Positions 21,925 to 28,025 of a stretch of 28,025 bases of DNA are shown piece after piece (position 1 is the stretch's first letter; each line of letters begins with the position of its first letter). Both the position numbers and the translations under genes were made by a program. The notes under the pieces were generated by a model. The model searched no databases, was not told the DNA's origin, and saw only the letters and a list, made by a program, of their open reading frames with translations. The DNA is from JAAFIP01 sp031390175 (GTDB taxonomy: Bacteria > Pseudomonadota > Gammaproteobacteria > Burkholderiales > Burkholderiaceae_C): the NCBI GenBank assembly GCA_031390175.1, contig JANMTF010000151.1, forward strand, positions 1 to 28,025, read 5' to 3'.

Positions 21925-22215
21925 ATGGATAAACAACACTTCGACCAACTCCTCAAAGGCGTGCAAGAGATGAAGCAGCACATAGCGGGCAAGCGCGTGC
22001 GTGGTGCGGTAGAGATCGATCTGCCTACCCCCGACGTGCGCGAGATCCGCGAAGCCGCGCAGATCAGCCAAAGCCAGTTTGCCAAACTCATTGGCGTGAA
22101 CTTGCGCACCTTGCAAAACTGGGAGCAGCACCGCACCAGACCCACAGGGCCTGCCCGCGCTCTTCTAAAAATTGTGGCCTTTAATCCAAAATCAATTGAA
22201 GCTCTGCATGCCTGA
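21925..22215 (+). CDS. Orphan XRE antitoxin-like regulator (NadS/HigA type), copy B
   Basis: A 96-residue helix-turn-helix protein, about 90% identical to the copy at 20615, with the same HTH (ISQSQFAKLIGVNLRTLQNWEQ). No toxin lies upstream; the preceding 130 bp are AT-rich with a degenerate repeat. The similarity to copy A continues past the stop for about 150 bp of spacer, through the TAGCTGCT repeat and into the 3' end of the crp gene, showing segmental duplication. No clear Shine-Dalgarno. The function could be solitary repression, or protection against the lost or a related toxin. Confidence 0.8.
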   Translation: MDKQHFDQLLKGVQEMKQHIAGKRVRGAVEIDLPTPDVREIREAAQISQSQFAKLIGVNLRTLQNWEQHRTRPTGPARALLKIVAFNPKSIEALHA

Positions 22216-22222
22216 GGCATGC
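22206..22222 (+). terminator. Hairpin with stop codon in the loop, copy B
   Basis: GCATGCC-TGA-GGCATGC: a perfect 7-bp stem with the stop codon as the entire loop. There is no T-tract. It may stabilise the mRNA end or act as a weak terminator. Confidence 0.4.
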
Positions 22223-22292
22223 TTAATGCAGATTTAGAGGTGCTTTATTTTCAAGAAGCAAGCTGAGAGTGGGGAATTTACTATGTATTTAG

Positions 22293-22329
22293 TAGCTGTT
22301 CCCGCAATACTCTATTGGGCTAACGGCCT
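22293..22329 (+). repeat. TAGCTGCT-family repeat
   Basis: TAGCTGTTCCCGCAATACTC then TATTGGGCTAACGGCCT. It lies between orphan XRE copy B and the intact Crp/Fnr gene, which converge here. Confidence 0.75.
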
Positions 22330-22353
22330 ACTATTCCATAAAATGCAGCGCGC

Positions 22354-23076
22354 CTAATCAAACACCGCCGTGCGCAGCGCAGCAATGTCCAGTACTTTCA
22401 GCCCACCATACTCCAGCCGTACCAGCCCGCGCGCTTGCAGGGTGCGGAGCGCTTCATTCACGCGCTGGCGCGACAGCCCTACCAGATAGGCGAGCTCTTG
22501 CTGGGTGATGCGCAGCACGTCGCCCATGCGGGGGTGTAGCACGGGGTTAAACATGCTGGCCAGGCCCGAGGCTACCCTTGCATCGGGGTTGGGGTTGCGG
22601 TCGCTCTCGCGGGCGGCGATAAACTGGCCTAGGCGTTCGTTGAGCTGGTTCATGACATAACGGTTAAAGCCAATGCTGTGGTCTAGCAACCAATGGAAGG
22701 TTTCTACCGGTATGCCAGCCACCACACTAGGGCGCAGGGCTTGGATGTTGTAGCGGTAGTTTTCTTGCTTGAGCACTGTGCCCTCGCCAAACCAGCCGCC
22801 GGGCGGCACGCCGATGAGGGTGATGTTGCGCCCGTCTGCCGTCTCATTGCTCATCTTCAGCAGGCCGTCGATCAGACCAAACCAGTACGTGACGGGCTTG
22901 CCAAAGCGGCACACATAGTCGCCTGACCCGGCCTCGCCCACCTGTAGCGCGGCGCAGGCGCGCAGGTGCTCTTGCGCGCTGAGCACGCCTAGCCAAGGTA
23001 TGGCTTGCAGCTCTAGCGCCGTGGGCGCGCGGCGGCGCTGGTGCAAACTGAGCTCTACGGGGGCCTGTTTTGTCAT
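22354..23076 (-). CDS. Crp/Fnr-family transcriptional regulator
   Basis: A 240-residue regulator. A cyclic-nucleotide-binding-like domain spans about residues 25-145 (YWFGLIDGLLKMSNE...GVPPGGWFGEGTVLKQENYRYNIQAL). A dimer helix follows, and a C-terminal winged helix-turn-helix at about 190-230 (LRITQQELAYLVGLSRQRVNEALRTLQARGLVRLEYGGLKVLD). There are no Fnr-type clustered cysteines, so oxygen sensing by an Fe-S cluster is not indicated. It is divergent from the acyl-CoA synthetase gene with a 171-bp shared region and is likely to regulate it. Two decayed copies of its 3' end lie downstream at 20526 and 21036. Confidence 0.9.
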   Translation of the reverse strand: MTKQAPVELSLHQRRRAPTALELQAIPWLGVLSAQEHLRACAALQVGEAGSGDYVCRFGKPVTYWFGLIDGLLKMSNETADGRNITLIGVPPGGWFGEGTVLKQENYRYNIQALRPSVVAGIPVETFHWLLDHSIGFNRYVMNQLNERLGQFIAARESDRNPNPDARVASGLASMFNPVLHPRMGDVLRITQQELAYLVGLSRQRVNEALRTLQARGLVRLEYGGLKVLDIAALRTAVFD

Positions 23077-23110
23077 ATAAAGTCAATCATAGGTGCCAGG
23101 GCGACACAAA

Positions 23111-23161
23111 CTAGGGTAAACACTTCCTAGGGCAAACCCAAAAATGTCGTCCAACAGACAT
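23111..23161. promoter_or_regulatory. Candidate operator between regulator and CoA-ligase operon
   Basis: Direct repeats CTAGGGTAAAC (23111-23121) and CTAGGGCAAAC (23127-23137) are followed by an inverted repeat ATGTC-N8-GACAT (23144-23161). They lie midway between the divergent starts. Crp/Fnr proteins bind dyads of about this size, so the inverted repeat is a reasonable site; the direct repeats may be a second site or part of a promoter. Confidence 0.45.
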
Positions 23162-23247
23162 CATAACGTCAAAGTGAAGCATACAGTCGCTGCAACAGGC
23201 AAATAAACGCTGCGTCGATACACGGCTAACAAGAGGCTTTCACCGCT

Positions 23248-25191
23248 ATGGCGACTTTTCCAGAATTACTTTTAAAGCATGCGAGCGAGCGGCCCGAGGC
23301 CCCTGCCATGCGCGAGAAGGAATACGGCATTTGGCAAACCACCACATGGCAGCAGCTGGCCACCATGGCCGAGCACATGGCCTGCGGTTTGCACCAAGCT
23401 GGTTTGCAACGTGGCGAGCACTTGGTAGTCATCGGCTCCAACCGCCCGCGCCTGTACGCCACCATGCTCGCCGCGCAGTCGCTGGGTGCGATACCCGTGC
23501 CGCTGTACCAAGACGCAGCGGGCGCAGAGTGCGTGTTCCCCATCAACAACGCCGACGTGCGTTTTGCGGTGGTAGAAGACCAGGAGCAGGTGGACAAGCT
23601 GACCGAGATACGTGAGAAGTGTCCGCAGATCTCCAATATCTACTATGACAACCCGCGCGGCCTGCGCAACTACGACGAGCCGGGCTTAGCGGCTATCGAC
23701 ACCTTGCTGCAAAGCGGCGCGGCCTTTGCCAAAGCCAACCCCGGCTTTTACAAAGCCGAAGTGGCCAAGGTACAGCCCGATGACGTGGGTGCGATGTTTT
23801 TTACCAGCGGCACCACCGGCAACCCCAAGGGCGTGGTGCACACCCACCACACCTTGCTAGACCGCGCCATGGCAGGTGCCAAGTTTGACAAGCTCACCAG
23901 CGCCGAAGAAGTGCTGGCCTACATGCCGCTGGCATGGATTGGGCAAAACATTTTCAGCTACGCGCAGTGGCTGGCCTGCGGCTATGTGGTCAACTGCCCC
24001 GAGAGTGCGGCCACCATCACCATCGACCTGAAAGAAGTCGGCCCCACCTATTACTTTGCGCCACCGCGTGTGTTTGAAGGCCTGCTCACCAGTGTGATGA
24101 TTCGCATGGAAGACGCAGGTGGCATCAAGCGCGCGATGTTCAAAAAATTTATGGAAGTGGCCAAGCGCGTAGGCCCCGCCAAGATGAATGGCGAGAGCGT
24201 AGGCCTGGGCGACAGCATCATGTACGCGCTGGGCAACCTGTGCGTGTACGGCCCCCTGCGCAACAACCTGGGCATGAGCCGCGTGCGCGTGGCCTACACC
24301 GCAGGCGAGGCGATTGGCCCCGACTTGTTCACCTTCTACCGCTCGATTGGAATCAACCTCAAGCAGCTGTACGGCAGCACCGAGACTGCCGTGTTCGTCT
24401 GCCTGCAGCCCGACAACGCCGCCCGCGCCGACACCGTAGGCATACCGATTGACGGCGTTGAAATCAAACTGGCCGACAACGGCGAGATCATGGTCAAGAG
24501 CCCCGGTTTGCTGAAGGAATACTACAAAAACCCCACGGCTACGGCCGAAGTGAAAACCTTGGATGGCTGGTACCACACCAGCGACGCAGGCTTTATCGAC
24601 GCTCACGGCCACCTGAAAATTATCGACCGCGTGAAAGACGTGGGCCGCATAGCCGGCGGTGCCAACGACGGCGCGATGTTTGCCCCCAAGTATGTAGAAA
24701 ACAAACTTAAGTTCTTCCCGCACATCAAAGAAGCCGTAGCCTACGGCGATGGCCGCGACCGCGTAGCCGTGATGCTGAACATCGACTTCGATGCGGTGGG
24801 CAACTGGAGCGAGCGGCGCAACCTGCCCTACGCAGGCTACACCGATTTGGCGCAGAAGGCCGAGGTCTACCAGCTCATCAAAGAATGCGTAGAGAGCGTG
24901 AACGCTGATTTAAGCCAAGACACCATGCTGGCAGGCAGCCAGATCAGCCGCTTCCTGGTATTGCACAAAGAGCTGGACGCAGACGACGGTGAACTCACCC
25001 GCACCAACAAAGTCCGCCGTGGCTTTATTGCCGAGAAGTACCAGCCCCTGATTGACGGGCTGTACAACGGCGCGACTTCGCAGTTTATTGAAACCGTGGT
25101 CAAGTTTGAAGACGGCCGCAGTGGGTCGGTGTCGGCTACTTTGAAGATATCCGATGCCAAGACTTTTACTCCGGTGAAGGTGGCAGCATGA
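23248..25191 (+). CDS. AMP-forming acyl-CoA synthetase
   Basis: A 647-residue member of the AMP-binding (ANL) family, close to long-chain fatty-acid/aryl CoA ligases. It activates a carboxylic acid with ATP and joins it to CoA. Motifs in order: the phosphate loop FFTSGTTGNPKGVVHTH at about 185-201, YGSTET at about 374, GWYHTSD near 440, and the C-terminal ELTRTNKVRRGF with the conserved Lys near residue 588. Length fits the long type. AAGAGG lies 12 nt before the ATG. It is first in an operon with liv-type ABC genes, suggesting that the imported acid is activated at once. The substrate cannot be told from the sequence; fatty, aromatic or branched-chain acids are all possible. Confidence 0.9.
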   Translation: MATFPELLLKHASERPEAPAMREKEYGIWQTTTWQQLATMAEHMACGLHQAGLQRGEHLVVIGSNRPRLYATMLAAQSLGAIPVPLYQDAAGAECVFPINNADVRFAVVEDQEQVDKLTEIREKCPQISNIYYDNPRGLRNYDEPGLAAIDTLLQSGAAFAKANPGFYKAEVAKVQPDDVGAMFFTSGTTGNPKGVVHTHHTLLDRAMAGAKFDKLTSAEEVLAYMPLAWIGQNIFSYAQWLACGYVVNCPESAATITIDLKEVGPTYYFAPPRVFEGLLTSVMIRMEDAGGIKRAMFKKFMEVAKRVGPAKMNGESVGLGDSIMYALGNLCVYGPLRNNLGMSRVRVAYTAGEAIGPDLFTFYRSIGINLKQLYGSTETAVFVCLQPDNAARADTVGIPIDGVEIKLADNGEIMVKSPGLLKEYYKNPTATAEVKTLDGWYHTSDAGFIDAHGHLKIIDRVKDVGRIAGGANDGAMFAPKYVENKLKFFPHIKEAVAYGDGRDRVAVMLNIDFDAVGNWSERRNLPYAGYTDLAQKAEVYQLIKECVESVNADLSQDTMLAGSQISRFLVLHKELDADDGELTRTNKVRRGFIAEKYQPLIDGLYNGATSQFIETVVKFEDGRSGSVSATLKISDAKTFTPVKVAA

Positions 25192-25220
25192 ACTACGTTT
25201 TGAATACCGGGTGCGGGGAC

Positions 25221-25421
25221 TTTTTGAACGCAAAGGGCGCGAAGGTTTCGCAAAGGGCGCAAAAGAAGATGGAGAAAAGAATACCAAAAATTTTAAGAGA
25301 ATTGTTTGTTGAAACATCCTTAATATTAAATTCTGTTTTCTTTTTTGTATTCAATTTTGTCTTCTTTTTTGTATTTTTTCTGCGCTCTCTGCGTAACCTT
25401 CGCGCCCTCTGCGTTCAAAAA
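25221..25421. repeat. Long inverted-repeat element within the operon
   Basis: The left arm at 25221-25262 (TTTTTGAACGCAAAGGGCGC...) is the reverse complement, with about four mismatches in 41, of the right arm at 25381-25421 (TGCGCTCTCTGCGTAACCTT...). The centre (about 118 bp) is AT-rich with a directly repeated CTTTTTTGTATT. Each arm also has an inner near-repeat (GAACGCAAAGGGCGC and TTCGCAAAGGGCGC). It separates the synthetase gene from livG by 274 bp. GAACGCAAAGGGCGCGAAGG-type repeats occur in many bacteria as I recall. A short frame across it is not a gene. Confidence 0.7.
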
Positions 25422-25465
25422 CTCCCCCTCCCCTCCCCCTCTTCACTCAGAGCCGCGAGCCCCCT

Positions 25466-26248
25466 ATGAGTAAAAAAATTGGTGACGTCATTCTCGACGT
25501 CAAAAACATCTCCCTGCGTTTTGGTGGCGTGAAGGCGTTGACGGATATTAGCTTTAACGTGCGTGAGCATGAGATTCGCGCCATCATTGGGCCTAACGGG
25601 GCGGGCAAGTCGTCCATGCTCAACTGCATCAACGGTGTGTACACGCCGCAAGAAGGCAGCATTACCTTCAAAGGCAAAACCTTCACCCACATGAACAGCC
25701 ACGAGGTCGCGGTGATGGGTGTGGCGCGCACCTTCCAAAACCTGGCACTGTTCAAAGGCATGAGCGTGCTGGACAACATCATGTCGGGGCGCAACCTCAA
25801 GATCAAGAGCAATATCTTTATGCAGGCCCTGCGCATTGGCCCGGCCGAGCGCGAAGAGATCAAGCACCGCGAATATGTGGAGCAGATCATCGACTTTTTA
25901 GAGATTCAGCCCTTTCGCAAAACCCCGGTGGGCCAACTGCCCTACGGCCTGCAAAAGCGCGTCGACCTGGGCCGCGCACTGGCCATGGAGCCGCAGGTGC
26001 TGCTGCTGGACGAGCCGATGGCCGGTATGAACCTGGAAGAAAAGCAGGACATGTGCCGCTTTGTACTGGACGTGAACGACGAGTTTGGCACCACCGTGGT
26101 GTTGATTGAACACGACATGAGCGTGGTGATGGACATCTCTGACCGCGTGGTGGTGCTGGACTACGGCAAGATCATCGGCGACGGCACACCGCAAGAGGTG
26201 CGCAACAACCCCGAAGTTATCAAAGCCTATTTAGGAACGAGTCACTGA
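25466..26248 (+). CDS. livG: Branched-chain-amino-acid-type ABC transporter ATPase
   Basis: A 260-residue ATPase of the LivG/BraF group (HAAT family). Walker A GPNGAGKS is at 42-49; the signature region is LPYGLQKRVDLGRAL (about 157-171), with PYGLQ in place of LSGGQ, as is common in LivG; Walker B VLLLDEP is at about 178-184; and the switch His is in VLIEHDMSVVMDISDRVVVLDYG. It ends TPQEVRNNPEVIKAYLG, as LivG does. In this operon it probably energises uptake of the acid used by the upstream CoA ligase rather than leucine, but this is inferred from context only. Confidence 0.93.
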   Translation: MSKKIGDVILDVKNISLRFGGVKALTDISFNVREHEIRAIIGPNGAGKSSMLNCINGVYTPQEGSITFKGKTFTHMNSHEVAVMGVARTFQNLALFKGMSVLDNIMSGRNLKIKSNIFMQALRIGPAEREEIKHREYVEQIIDFLEIQPFRKTPVGQLPYGLQKRVDLGRALAMEPQVLLLDEPMAGMNLEEKQDMCRFVLDVNDEFGTTVVLIEHDMSVVMDISDRVVVLDYGKIIGDGTPQEVRNNPEVIKAYLGTSH

Positions 26249-26383
26249 CATGAACAACTCCAATATAAAGCGCGCCTTTACAAGCAGCCGCCGTGGAACT
26301 GGCTTTGCCAGGCCACTAGCGGCGCCCCCTGTCAGGGGGGAGGCTGTTTCGCGTAGCGAGACAGCAAAGGGGGGGAGCAAATA
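26249..26383. repeat. Triple-hairpin spacer between livG and livH
   Basis: Three adjacent hairpins: CTGGC-TTT-GCCAG (near 26300), CCCCTG-T-CAGGGG (near 26328) and CTGT-T-TCGC-GTA-GCGA-G-ACAG (near 26345). The G-rich end (GGGGGGGAGC) may serve as the livH ribosome-binding site. There is no gene here. It may tune the livG/livH ratio or be a REP-like repeat. Confidence 0.5.
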
Positions 26384-27313
26384 ATGGGATTTTTCTTAGA
26401 AACATTGTTGGGCGGCCTGATGGCAGGCATGCTGTACTCACTGGTAGCGCTGGGCTTTGTGCTGATCTTCAAAGCCTCTGGCGTATTCAACTTTGCCCAA
26501 GGTGCGATGGTGCTGTTTGCCGCACTGGCGATGGCACGTTTTGCCGAGTGGATTCCGCAGTGGACAGGCATTGAAAACAAGGTCGTAGCCAATATTGCCG
26601 CCTTTGCGATTGCTGCGGTGGTGATGTTTGTGGTGGCTTGGGTGATTGAAAAATTGGTGTTGCGCCACTTGGTCAACCAAGAAGGCGCAACCTTGCTGAT
26701 GGCCACCTTGGGCATCAGCTACTTTTTGGATGGCCTGGGCCAAACCATTTTTGGTAGCGACATTTACAAGATCGACATTGGCATGCCCAAAGAGCCGATC
26801 ATGGCCTTGGAGAGCATGTTCCCTGGCGGCATTTTGATCAACAAGGAAGACCTGATCGCTGCGGCCATTGCAGCCACCTTGGTGGCCCTGCTCTCCGTGT
26901 TTTTCCAGAAAACCACTACGGGCCGCGCCCTGCGCGCAGTGGCAGACGACCACCAAGCGGCGCAGTCGATTGGTATTCCACTCAACCGCATTTGGGTGAT
27001 TGTCTGGTGCGTGGCCGGTGTGGTGGCCTTGGTGGCCGGCATGATTTGGGGCAGCAAGCTGGGCGTGCAGTTCTCACTGGCCACCGTCGCGCTGCGCGCA
27101 CTGCCGGTGGTGATTTTGGGTGGCCTCACTTCAGTGCCGGGTGCGATTATTGGCGGGCTGATTATTGGCGTAGGCGAAAAATTATCTGAGGTGTACCTCG
27201 GCCCCATGGTGGGCGGCGGCATTGAAATTTGGTTTGCGTATGTATTGGCGCTGGTGTTTTTGCTGTTCAGACCGCAGGGTTTGTTTGGCGAGAAGATTAT
27301 TGACCGCGTCTGA
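26384..27313 (+). CDS. livH: Branched-chain-amino-acid-type ABC transporter permease
   Basis: An inner-membrane permease of 309 residues, LivH type. It begins MGFFLETLLGGLMAGMLYSLVALGFVLIFKASGVFNFAQGAMV, which is typical. It contains the EAA-like loop region TTTGRALRAVADDHQAAQSIGIPLNRIWVIVW, and ends with VPGAIIGGLIIGVGEKLSEVYLG. About eight membrane helices are apparent. It pairs with livM, which starts 32 bp later. Confidence 0.93.
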   Translation: MGFFLETLLGGLMAGMLYSLVALGFVLIFKASGVFNFAQGAMVLFAALAMARFAEWIPQWTGIENKVVANIAAFAIAAVVMFVVAWVIEKLVLRHLVNQEGATLLMATLGISYFLDGLGQTIFGSDIYKIDIGMPKEPIMALESMFPGGILINKEDLIAAAIAATLVALLSVFFQKTTTGRALRAVADDHQAAQSIGIPLNRIWVIVWCVAGVVALVAGMIWGSKLGVQFSLATVALRALPVVILGGLTSVPGAIIGGLIIGVGEKLSEVYLGPMVGGGIEIWFAYVLALVFLLFRPQGLFGEKIIDRV

Positions 27314-27345
27314 TTGGCTACGAAGTTTGAGAATAAGAGACCACT

Positions 27346-28025
27346 ATGTTTTACCGCGAAAACGGCCAATTTAAAACCAGCTACCGCTCTGACCAGCAAA
27401 TCCTGCCCATCACGCAAGACCGTATTGCGATGGCGCTGATACTGGCTGTGGCGTTTATCTTGGTGCCCATGATGGCATCAGAATATGTTTTCAAAGCTAT
27501 TTTTATTCCCTTCCTGATCTTGGCCCTGGCTGCGATTGGCGTGAACATCTTGGTGGGCTACTGCGGGCAAATCTCGTTGGGCTCTGGCGCGTTCATGGCG
27601 GTGGGCGCCTATGCTGCGTACAATTTTTATGTGCGCATTGACGGCATGCCGGTGATTGCGGCGCTGCTGATGGGCGGGTTTTTTGCCACCCTGGTGGGCA
27701 TGTTTTTTGGCATCCCCAGCTTGCGGGTGCGCGGGCTGTACTTGGCCATTGCCACGCTGGCGGCGCAGTTCTTTTGCGACTGGGCATTTTTGCGGGTGAA
27801 ATGGTTTACTAACAACACCGCGTCGGGCTCGGTGTCAGTGTCTAACCTGCAATTGTTTGGCTGGAAGATCGATACCCCGCTAGACAAATATCTGTTCTGC
27901 CTGGGCTTCTTGGTAGTGTTTGCCCTGTTGGCCAAAAACCTGGTGCGCGGCGCGATTGGCCGGGAGTGGATGGCCATTCGCGACATGGACGTAGCGGCGG
28001 CGGTGATTGGTATTCGCCCGATGTA
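27346..28025 (+). CDS. livM: ABC transporter permease LivM, truncated by window end
   Basis: The first 226 codons of a LivM-type permease; the gene runs off the window end. It begins MFYRENGQFKTSYRSDQQILP, an extended cytoplasmic N-terminus, then membrane helices with IGVNILVGYCGQISLGSGAFMAVGAYAAY and SLRVRGLYLAIATLAAQFF. It ends in the conserved loop IGREWMAIRDMDVAAAVIGI. Substrate-binding protein and LivF genes would be expected further downstream. Confidence 0.92.
   Translation, partial: MFYRENGQFKTSYRSDQQILPITQDRIAMALILAVAFILVPMMASEYVFKAIFIPFLILALAAIGVNILVGYCGQISLGSGAFMAVGAYAAYNFYVRIDGMPVIAALLMGGFFATLVGMFFGIPSLRVRGLYLAIATLAAQFFCDWAFLRVKWFTNNTASGSVSVSNLQLFGWKIDTPLDKYLFCLGFLVVFALLAKNLVRGAIGREWMAIRDMDVAAAVIGIRPM

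Noticed and set aside
20465..22330. Integron cassette array with attC sites
   Set aside because: Small modules separated by palindromic repeats suggested this, but no integrase, no GTTRRRY/RYYYAAC core sites and mixed gene orientations were seen.
23857..24723. 288-codon antisense frame within the acyl-CoA synthetase gene
   Set aside because: Shadow frame; the plus strand carries all catalytic motifs in order.
25188..25469. Short frame overlapping the synthetase end and the inverted-repeat element
   Set aside because: Translates repeat arms and a poly-Phe tract; not protein-like.

Overview
The window looks like chromosomal DNA from a betaproteobacterium of the order Burkholderiales, most likely family Comamonadaceae (Rhodoferax-like). 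This rests on the protein families, on gene order (a gspGHIJKLMNDEF type II secretion operon; a Crp/Fnr regulator divergent from an acyl-CoA synthetase and liv-type ABC genes), on moderately high GC, and on a dense set of short intergenic repeats of a kind I associate with that family. The genus is an inference. No tRNA, rRNA, CRISPR array or intact transposase was seen.

Layout. 1-1433 holds no convincing gene. It is packed with repeats: two ~106-bp inverted copies of a GGGGTCAG-ended element (186-291 and 961-1066), two copies of a composite palindromic repeat (1-137 and 527-680), a 19-bp tandem repeat and several hairpins. 1434-2996 is biosynthetic threonine dehydratase (ilvA). 3024-5529 is a cobalamin lower-ligand cluster (cobT, cobS, cobC). 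5417-16667 is a type II secretion system: gspC on the minus strand, then gspG-H-I-J-K-L-M-N-D-E-F on the plus strand, tightly coupled by ATGA overlaps or short gaps. 16801-17697 is a cN-I-type 5'-nucleotidase. 17805-18727 (minus) is a ribbon-helix-helix/PIN toxin-antitoxin pair. 19053-19868 (minus) is an RluF-like pseudouridine synthase. 20053-20409 is a small HPF/RaiA-like ribosome-associated protein.

20465-22353 is an accessory patch. Two ~90% identical orphan XRE antitoxin-like genes flank a complete RelE-type toxin/XRE antitoxin pair. The patch is interleaved with two decayed copies of the 3' end of the Crp/Fnr gene, whose intact copy is 22354-23076 (minus). 23248 to the window end is an operon of an AMP-forming acyl-CoA synthetase, livG, livH and a truncated livM, probably for uptake and CoA activation of an organic acid.

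How it works together. GspG-K are the major and minor pseudopilins, GspC/L/M/N the inner-membrane platform and coupling parts, GspD the outer-membrane secretin, GspE the ATPase and GspF the platform protein. The prepilin peptidase is not in the window. CobT, CobS and CobC finish cobalamin by making and attaching the nucleotide loop. The Crp/Fnr regulator probably controls the divergent CoA-ligase/ABC operon.

Most unusual: a ~37-bp dispersed repeat (about ten copies) appears not only between genes but inside two reading frames, in the GspD signal peptide and in a CobS membrane segment. Also notable are the tandem crp-3'-end/orphan-antitoxin array, a gspC/gspG divergent pair only 14 bp apart, a gspC/cobC 113-bp tail-to-tail overlap, and a PIN toxin with two expected acidic residues replaced by Asn. 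All homology statements come from recognising motifs by eye; no database search was run.
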